Shown: in pieces, positions 6,098-11,294 of the stretch
Numbering within the stretch: position 1 is the stretch's first letter
Layout of the letters: each line of letters starts with the position of its first letter
Origin: a bacterium
GTDB taxonomy: Bacteria > Spirochaetota > JAHITG01
DNA: 11,294 bases
Reading direction: 5' to 3'
NCBI GenBank assembly: GCA_028711675.1
Contig: JAQTRT010000079.1
Span: 1-11,294, forward strand
Notes under the pieces: model-generated
Database searches by the model: none
Told to the model about the DNA's origin: nothing
The model's input: only the letters and a program-made list of their open reading frames with translations
Translations under genes and position numbers: made by a program

Positions 6098-8806
6098 ATG
6101 AAGACTAAAATAAAAAGAATCATAATTGGACTGGTGATCCTTTTGTTCTTTAGTGCCGGTTATTATACCTGGTTCAAGATCATGGAGCAGAAACCTGAAG
6201 CCTTTGTCCGGTCCGATTTTCTTTTCATCTTTCAGACCAGGAACCTTTTTTCTCTCTTTAACCGGTTGAATGAATCCCGTCTGCTGGATACGATCTTTTA
6301 TGACCGTGAGATGAAGGAGATGTACAGGATCCTGGTGGATGTGAAGCTCCAGCTCTCCCGTTCCAGTTCTTCCCTCCTTTCCCTGATCAATTTCCCGGCT
6401 ACGCTGGTCATGAAACCGGACCACAGGATATTCATTGTTTTTGATACAGGACTCAGGACCCCTCTGCTCCAGGCCTCCTCTTTTGTATTCAAGAACCTTT
6501 TGTCCGGATCTGAAAAATATTCTTTTTCCCGGACCCGGTATAAGGACTTTATTATCCAGAAGATAACGCTGCTGGAAAAGAGGCAGAACCTGTATTTTTT
6601 ACAAAGGAAGAACCTGCTGCTCTTCAGTACGGAAAGATCGGTCCTGATGGATTGCGCCGATCACTTCCTGTCCCGGGACAACCTTCTCGGGAACGAAAAT
6701 TACCTTCAGGTCCGGGCTCAGATCGCGGGAAGCCGTATTTTAAGAATATATTTTAATACGGCTTATCTCCTGGCTGAGATAAAGAACAGGAATCCCGAGC
6801 TGTATCAGACTTTAAGGTCCTTCTCCATCCTTAATATAGCCGGTGTTGATCTGGATATTGGAAAGGAGGAGGTTGGCATGACGGGTTTTATCTCTACAGC
6901 CATCCAGGACGAAGCCCTTACCCGTTTTTTTCCCCGGGCACCAACCGGGATCAGCAGCTTGAATATCCTTCCTGATAAGACAGAGGATTTTATAACCCTG
7001 ACGTTCCATAATTTCCAGGATGTCTGGAATTCCTTTAACCGGATACTGGTGCTGACGGAACAGAAAGAAAAGCAGGCGGAACTGACGCGGAACCAGAAAT
7101 ATATCGAAGGACTGTTCAGTCTGACCATGGATGAGCTGCTCTTTTCCTGGCTGGCTCAGGAAGTAACCCTGGCTCATGTGAAAGGGTATGAGGATCCTGT
7201 GGTGGTCATGGGAGTGAAAGACACGCGGAAAATGAAAGACCTCTTCAGCAGGCTGTATGAGAAGGCTATCCTGACCCGGTTCTCAACTATAAAATATAAA
7301 GGACGGGATATCCACCAGATCAAGCTCTCCTCTTTTTTCGAGTTTTTATCCAGTCTCCTTTCTCCTGATCTTATTATGCCGTATTATACGCTGTACAATG
7401 ACTTTATTCTTTTCAGCCGGAGCCAGGATACGATCAAGGCCATGATCGACAGCCTGGAAAAAGATGAACTGATCCTTTTTAACGAGAAGGTTAAAAAAAT
7501 ATACAGTCAGATCCGGGAGGGGAACATACTGTCTTATTGGGACCTTTCTGAAAAAAGCATGAAAGGGATGGATGCCTCCGGTCTTTTCACGCGCATTATG
7601 AAGAATTATAATTACGGCATGGTCTCCCTGGAGTTCAGCGATAAAGGGATAAAGAGCAGGTTTGTACTCACCGAACCCAAAGCGAGCGGCATCAGAGTAA
7701 TGAAGGACTGGCCGCTGCAGCTCCATTCTTCTGTCTGGGCTCCGCCGTTCCTGCACAGGATCGAAGCCAAAGAGCTGGAGGATATCCTGTTCGGGACTGA
7801 ATCGGGAAAGGTCTATATTTATGACATTTTTGCCGAAAGCATCATGAACTGGCCTGTTAAGATGGATGGTGATCTAAGATCATCCCCTTTCCTTTTCAAT
7901 CATCCTGTGAAGAAAGAAATGTGCGTGGGTGCTGTTTCAGTCCAGGGCCGGATATTCCTCTGGGATAAGAACGGTTTTTTAGTTCCTCCGTTTCCTGTTG
8001 CATTAGAAGGGGATATGGAGAAAACACCTCTTATTAAGGATATCAACAATGACGGCAGGCCTGAGATGATCCTGGCCAATGATAAAGGAAAGATCTTTGT
8101 TATCAACGGGAACGGAGAGCTCTTGCCGGGATTCCCGGTGGAAGTGGAGAAGAGCGTGTCTCCGGACATTCTGCTGCTGGATATAAACAAGGATAAGAAT
8201 GAAGAGATCCTATGCTCGACCCGTTCCCGGGACGGGAGCCTGGTCTTTATCAACAACACCGCTGAGATCAACCGGGACAAGGTGCTTTCAACAGGCACCT
8301 TAAATATTTCCGCCCCTGTTATCCTGAAACAGGATGACAATTCATTTTATATTCTGCTCGTAACAGGGGATGGAATGCTTTTTATCTGGGACCAATCGCT
8401 CAAGCTGATCCCGGATTTCCCTCTGGCTTTTAACGCCAAGTTCGTCAATTCACCGGTGGCGGGTGATATTGATCTTGACGGTAAGAAAGAAGTCCTCCTG
8501 GTGGATTCCCGGGGTAAAATATATGCCTGTCAGTTCAACGGCCGGGTCATTATGCAGCAGGACCTTGATTTCAAACCCCTGGAGAACGAGCCAATCCTGC
8601 TTTTTGACGTGAACCATGATTCTTATCCGGAGATGATCATTCCCGGTACGGATAATCAGATCAGGTTTTATGACCGGAATTTCAGCCTGCTTTATACAAT
8701 AAGCGGTTCTTTCACGCCTGTGATAAAGGATGTGGATAAAGACGGGAAATATGAGATTATAACAGCTACAGATGACGGGAACGTGTGTTTTTATAAAGCT
8801 CCGTGA
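6098..8806 (+). CDS. Membrane-anchored protein with unknown N-terminal half and C-terminal FG-GAP/VCBS beta-propeller
   Basis: I do not recognise this 902-residue protein as a named gene. Residues 1-29 carry a basic start and one hydrophobic segment (IIIGLVILLFFSAGYYTWF), an uncleaved anchor or signal that places the rest outside the cytoplasm. Residues about 30-530 are mixed alpha/beta with no catalytic motif I can name; segments near 355-480 (PVVVMGVKDTRKMKDLFSRL, DFILFSRSQDTIKAMIDSL) recall DUF3352-type proteins, tentatively. Residues about 538-902 hold eight repeats of 41-53 residues beginning near 538, 585, 632, 679, 732, 774, 822 and 866, most with WP or FP, a later sP, an Asp-rich loop and a closing G-x-[IVL] strand. 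Ca-binding-type loops are at 648 (DINNDGRPE), 695, 790, 837 and 878, so a 7- or 8-bladed propeller is likely. The ATG follows the HIT stop with no gap and no clear ribosome binding site. Perhaps periplasmic scaffolding or envelope assembly; function unknown. Confidence 0.85.
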   Translation: MKTKIKRIIIGLVILLFFSAGYYTWFKIMEQKPEAFVRSDFLFIFQTRNLFSLFNRLNESRLLDTIFYDREMKEMYRILVDVKLQLSRSSSSLLSLINFPATLVMKPDHRIFIVFDTGLRTPLLQASSFVFKNLLSGSEKYSFSRTRYKDFIIQKITLLEKRQNLYFLQRKNLLLFSTERSVLMDCADHFLSRDNLLGNENYLQVRAQIAGSRILRIYFNTAYLLAEIKNRNPELYQTLRSFSILNIAGVDLDIGKEEVGMTGFISTAIQDEALTRFFPRAPTGISSLNILPDKTEDFITLTFHNFQDVWNSFNRILVLTEQKEKQAELTRNQKYIEGLFSLTMDELLFSWLAQEVTLAHVKGYEDPVVVMGVKDTRKMKDLFSRLYEKAILTRFSTIKYKGRDIHQIKLSSFFEFLSSLLSPDLIMPYYTLYNDFILFSRSQDTIKAMIDSLEKDELILFNEKVKKIYSQIREGNILSYWDLSEKSMKGMDASGLFTRIMKNYNYGMVSLEFSDKGIKSRFVLTEPKASGIRVMKDWPLQLHSSVWAPPFLHRIEAKELEDILFGTESGKVYIYDIFAESIMNWPVKMDGDLRSSPFLFNHPVKKEMCVGAVSVQGRIFLWDKNGFLVPPFPVALEGDMEKTPLIKDINNDGRPEMILANDKGKIFVINGNGELLPGFPVEVEKSVSPDILLLDINKDKNEEILCSTRSRDGSLVFINNTAEINRDKVLSTGTLNISAPVILKQDDNSFYILLVTGDGMLFIWDQSLKLIPDFPLAFNAKFVNSPVAGDIDLDGKKEVLLVDSRGKIYACQFNGRVIMQQDLDFKPLENEPILLFDVNHDSYPEMIIPGTDNQIRFYDRNFSLLYTISGSFTPVIKDVDKDGKYEIITATDDGNVCFYKAP

Positions 8807-8811
8807 ACAAC

Positions 8812-8825
8812 GGGTTTAAAAACCC
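8812..8825 (+). terminator. Small hairpin after the propeller gene
   Basis: GGGTT, loop TTAA-type, AACCC (5 bp stem) followed by TTT, starting 6 bp after the stop at 8806. The stem is short and the T run weak, so this is only a possible terminator. Confidence 0.35.
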
Positions 8826-8834
8826 TTTGCTACA

Positions 8835-8861
8835 AAGCACTACCCCTTTAGGTGTGTGCTT
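8835..8861. terminator. Hairpin between convergent genes
   Basis: AAGCAC (8835-8840) pairs with GTGCTT (8856-8861), with an inner ACC/GGT pairing around CCCTTTA. It lies 11 bp beyond the efflux-gene stop on the minus strand and 29 bp beyond the propeller stop on the plus strand, so it could end either transcript. There is no strong T tract on either side. Confidence 0.35.
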
Positions 8862-8871
8862 ACCGCTGTAT

Positions 8872-11294
8872 TTATCTGGCCGGAGCGAGGCTGATATGGC
8901 CTTCCTTATGCTGCTTTGCTGCTTTTCTTCTTTCAAAGATATAGTAAATAGCCGGTACCAGGATCAGGGTAATGAGCGTTGACACGAGCAAGCCGCCGAA
9001 AAGGGAAACACCCAGCGGCACCCACTGTTCAGCGCCTTCGCCTCTGGAGAGAGCCATGGGCAGCACTCCCAGAAGAGTGGTGATGGTGGTCATCATAATA
9101 GGCCGCAGCCTCATACTGCAGCCTGTCAGGATAGCTTCGGTCAGGTCATACCCTTCGGTCCTGCGCAGCTGGTTGATGACATCAATGAGGATGATGGCGT
9201 TGTTTACCACGATACCCACAAGCATGATGATACCGATGAAAGAATAGATGTTCAGCGTCACACCTGTAAGGAACAAAGCCCAAAAAACGCCGGTTATGGC
9301 AAAAGGCACTGAGAACATGATAATAAAAGGATCGATAAAGGATTCAAACTGGGCAGCCATGACAAGATAGACCAGGACAATACCCAGAAACAAAGCCTGG
9401 AAGAGCAGGCCGAAAGCTTCGCGCTGGTCCTTGGCCGTGCCCGAGAACTCATAACGGATCCCGCTGGGAACAGCGATTTTTTTCAGTTCAGCTTCCAGGT
9501 CATTTACAACCTCGGAAAGGGAACGGCCGTAGATCTCGCTGTCCACAGTCAAATACCGTTCCTTGTTCTTCCGGGTGATGGTCCTGGGCCCGGACTTGAT
9601 TGTGATCTGGGCCAGGTTCTCGACAGATACGAATTTGCCGGACGGGGTTTTAATGAGTGTGTTCTTCACGTTTGCCAGGGCGTTCCGGTCCTCCGGCCTT
9701 AAGCGGATAAACACATCATACTCGTCCCCGGCTTCGCGGTAGCGGGTGGCTGTCTTGCCGGCAAAACTGTTCTTGACGGTATTGGCGATCTGGTACAGGG
9801 AAAGGCCGAGGTTCTGGGCTTTGATCCTGTCTACATCAAGCTGTATCTCGGACTTTCCGGTTTTCCGGGAAATGGTGATGTTGTTGATGCCTTTGACCCT
9901 GGCCATGATACTTTTTATTTTTTTGGCGAAGTTCATGGACATGTCCAGGTCGTATCCGTATATTTCCAGGGAAATGGGCTTACTGTTACCCATCGACATA
10001 CCGCTGCTCGTCTGAAGGACGATCTCCTTGACTCCCGGTATCTTTTCCAGTTCCCGGGTGACTTGCAAAGCGATCTCTTTACCGCTCTGTCTCCGTTTTG
10101 ATTTGGGCTTGAGCCGGACGATGAGCTGGATTATGTTGTTTCCCTGCGACATGAAACTGCCGAAACCGGATGAGCTTTTTCCCACGCGAACCGTGTAAAG
10201 CGTCTTTTCCGGAATGGTCTTTTCAATGATCTGTTCGATTCTTTTCTGGACAAGCTCGCCCTGGCTGAGAGGCGTGTTGTTCTCCAGTTCCACAGTGCCC
10301 TGGATCACGCCCTGGTCCTGCTCGGGCATGAATTCCTTTCCGATGAACATAAGCAGGAAGAGAGTCAGGATAAAGATGGCAGCAGAGATGATCATGGTAT
10401 TGCGTTTATGGAGAAGGGCTTTGGCCAAAAAGGTCCTGTATTCGCATTTGATCTTATTCATGATCTTCTCGTTGATGCGGGAAGCCTGGATCCAGAACTT
10501 GTGCTTGGGTTTATCTCCCAGCATGAGCGAGGAAATGGAGGGGGTGAGGAACAGGGAAACGAAAAGGGATGCCAGGAGAACAATAACGATGGATAAGGCC
10601 AGCTGCTTGAAAAGGATGGCCACGATACCTGAGATGAAAAGGACGGGGAAAAAGATAACGATGGTTGTGAGAGTGGAAGCCATTACAGGCGCGGCCACCT
10701 GGGACGCTCCTTTAATGCTGGCTGTTTTGATATCCATTTTTTCTTCGAACCGGAGCCGGAAGATGTTCTCCGTAACAACAATGGCGTTATCCACAACCAT
10801 GCCTATGGCAATGGCCAAAGAGGAAAGGGACATGATGTTGATGGTATATCCGAAAAAATACAGGAAAATAAAGGCCACGATCAGGGAAAAGGGGATGGTA
10901 AGGCTGATGATGAAACCCGCTTTCCAGTCCATGAGGAGCAGCATGATGGTCAGGACCACGAAGAGACCTCCCAGCAGAATGGATGAGCTGAGGTTATTGA
11001 TGGAATCCTTGACGATCTGGGCTGTGTCCATATTGACCATTACGCTGACATCGTCCGGCAGGGTTTTCCTGATGGTTTCCAGTTTTTTCTTTATTCTGTT
11101 CACGACCTGGACTGTGTTGGCGCTGGACTGCTTCTGGATCATGACCATGAGGCCGTTCTCGCCGTTTACGTGCACGATCATGTTCTCTTCCTTGAAGGTG
11201 TCCTTGACGTCAGCCACATCCTTCAGGTACACGGGTATGCCCCGGGAACTGCCTATGATCACGTTTTTGATCTCATCGGGCTGCTTGAACTCGG
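8872..11294 (-). CDS. RND-family efflux transporter, HAE1 (AcrB/SwrC-like) type, N-terminus outside window
   Basis: The C-terminal 806 residues of an inner-membrane proton-driven exporter; full-length relatives are about 1,000-1,070 residues, so some 200-250 residues (TM1 and the first porter subdomain) lie past the window edge. The frame stays open above the GTG at 11262 to the edge, reading EFKQPDEIKNVIIG, so that GTG is not the start. Visible order: end of the first porter domain with VYLKDVADV, TM2-TM6 with GMVVDNAIVVTEN (Asp168 of the visible part), a linker, TM7 (FLLMFIGKEFMPEQDQG), the second porter/docking domain, then TM8-TM12 with GIVVNNAIILID and a basic tail. The first proton-relay Asp of TM4 (AcrB Asp407) is kept, but Asn replaces AcrB Asp408 and Lys940. 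Substrates may be drugs, lipids or amphiphiles. Its adaptor and TolC partners, if in the operon, would be beyond 11294. Confidence 0.93.
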   Translation of the reverse strand, partial: EFKQPDEIKNVIIGSSRGIPVYLKDVADVKDTFKEENMIVHVNGENGLMVMIQKQSSANTVQVVNRIKKKLETIRKTLPDDVSVMVNMDTAQIVKDSINNLSSSILLGGLFVVLTIMLLLMDWKAGFIISLTIPFSLIVAFIFLYFFGYTINIMSLSSLAIAIGMVVDNAIVVTENIFRLRFEEKMDIKTASIKGASQVAAPVMASTLTTIVIFFPVLFISGIVAILFKQLALSIVIVLLASLFVSLFLTPSISSLMLGDKPKHKFWIQASRINEKIMNKIKCEYRTFLAKALLHKRNTMIISAAIFILTLFLLMFIGKEFMPEQDQGVIQGTVELENNTPLSQGELVQKRIEQIIEKTIPEKTLYTVRVGKSSSGFGSFMSQGNNIIQLIVRLKPKSKRRQSGKEIALQVTRELEKIPGVKEIVLQTSSGMSMGNSKPISLEIYGYDLDMSMNFAKKIKSIMARVKGINNITISRKTGKSEIQLDVDRIKAQNLGLSLYQIANTVKNSFAGKTATRYREAGDEYDVFIRLRPEDRNALANVKNTLIKTPSGKFVSVENLAQITIKSGPRTITRKNKERYLTVDSEIYGRSLSEVVNDLEAELKKIAVPSGIRYEFSGTAKDQREAFGLLFQALFLGIVLVYLVMAAQFESFIDPFIIMFSVPFAITGVFWALFLTGVTLNIYSFIGIIMLVGIVVNNAIILIDVINQLRRTEGYDLTEAILTGCSMRLRPIMMTTITTLLGVLPMALSRGEGAEQWVPLGVSLFGGLLVSTLITLILVPAIYYIFERRKAAKQHKEGHISLAPAR

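Noticed and set aside
5597..6424. 275-codon open frame on the minus strand
   Set aside because: It lies antisense to the HIT gene and the start of the propeller gene, both of which have clear family motifs. Its translation is rich in His, Gln and Asp with no recognisable domain, as expected of a shadow frame.
7346..7756. 136-codon minus-strand frame inside the propeller gene, and similar ones at 232-654, 3856-4221 and 7900-8340
   Set aside because: All are antisense to well-supported genes, lack ribosome sites and show no family signature.
1..11294. CRISPR array, transposon, integrase, tRNA/rRNA or toxin-antitoxin pair
   Set aside because: No spaced direct repeats, terminal inverted repeats, transposase/integrase motifs, RNA gene signatures or paired small genes were seen on either strand.

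Overview
The window is about 11.3 kb of ordinary, densely coded bacterial chromosome with mid-range base composition. It shows no phage, insertion sequence, CRISPR array, tRNA or rRNA. A signal-peptide-bearing beta-barrel with a peptidoglycan-binding OmpA domain, an RND efflux pump and nucleotide-sugar genes indicate a diderm (Gram-negative-type) bacterium. PorV/PorQ-like barrels and FG-GAP/VCBS propeller proteins of this style are common in FCB-group, Elusimicrobiota/Omnitrophota-like and other little-cultured lineages. The IleS has the ordinary bacterial C-terminal zinc ribbon, which argues mildly against spirochaetes. I cannot place the organism more exactly from sequence alone.

Layout. 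(1) 1-3297, plus strand: the 3' end of ileS, then a TviB/WbpO-type UDP-sugar 6-dehydrogenase 15 bp later, then a WecB-type UDP-GlcNAc 2-epimerase. This looks like one transcription unit that joins a tRNA synthetase to surface-sugar precursor synthesis. (2) 3298-3495: an A+T-rich gap with a sigma70-like promoter. (3) 3496-5148, plus: a secreted PorV/PorQ-like barrel fused to an OmpA domain and a short helical tail, likely an outer-membrane protein tied to peptidoglycan. (4) 5176-5514, minus: a single-domain STAS protein (anti-sigma-factor-antagonist type) with a perfect-consensus promoter placed so that its mRNA should be almost leaderless. (5) 5515-5626: a divergent promoter region. (6) 5627-8806, plus: an AF2211-type HIT protein (Ap4A phosphorylase-like) whose stop codon directly abuts the start of a 902-residue membrane-anchored protein. 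That protein has an unknown N-terminal half and an eight-repeat Ca-loop beta-propeller, and is the least explained gene here. (7) 8807-8871: a convergent gap with two small hairpins. (8) 8872-11294, minus: the C-terminal three quarters of an RND (HAE1-type) efflux transporter that runs off the window edge; membrane-fusion and TolC partners, if any, would lie beyond 11294.

Most of the window concerns the cell envelope: sugar precursors, an outer-membrane anchor, a periplasmic propeller and drug/lipid efflux, with two small soluble proteins (STAS, HIT) of likely regulatory or nucleotide-clearing role. I see no clear new defence or mobile system. The best candidates for something undescribed are the 902-residue propeller protein with its tight coupling to the HIT gene, and the near-leaderless STAS gene sharing a divergent promoter region with them.
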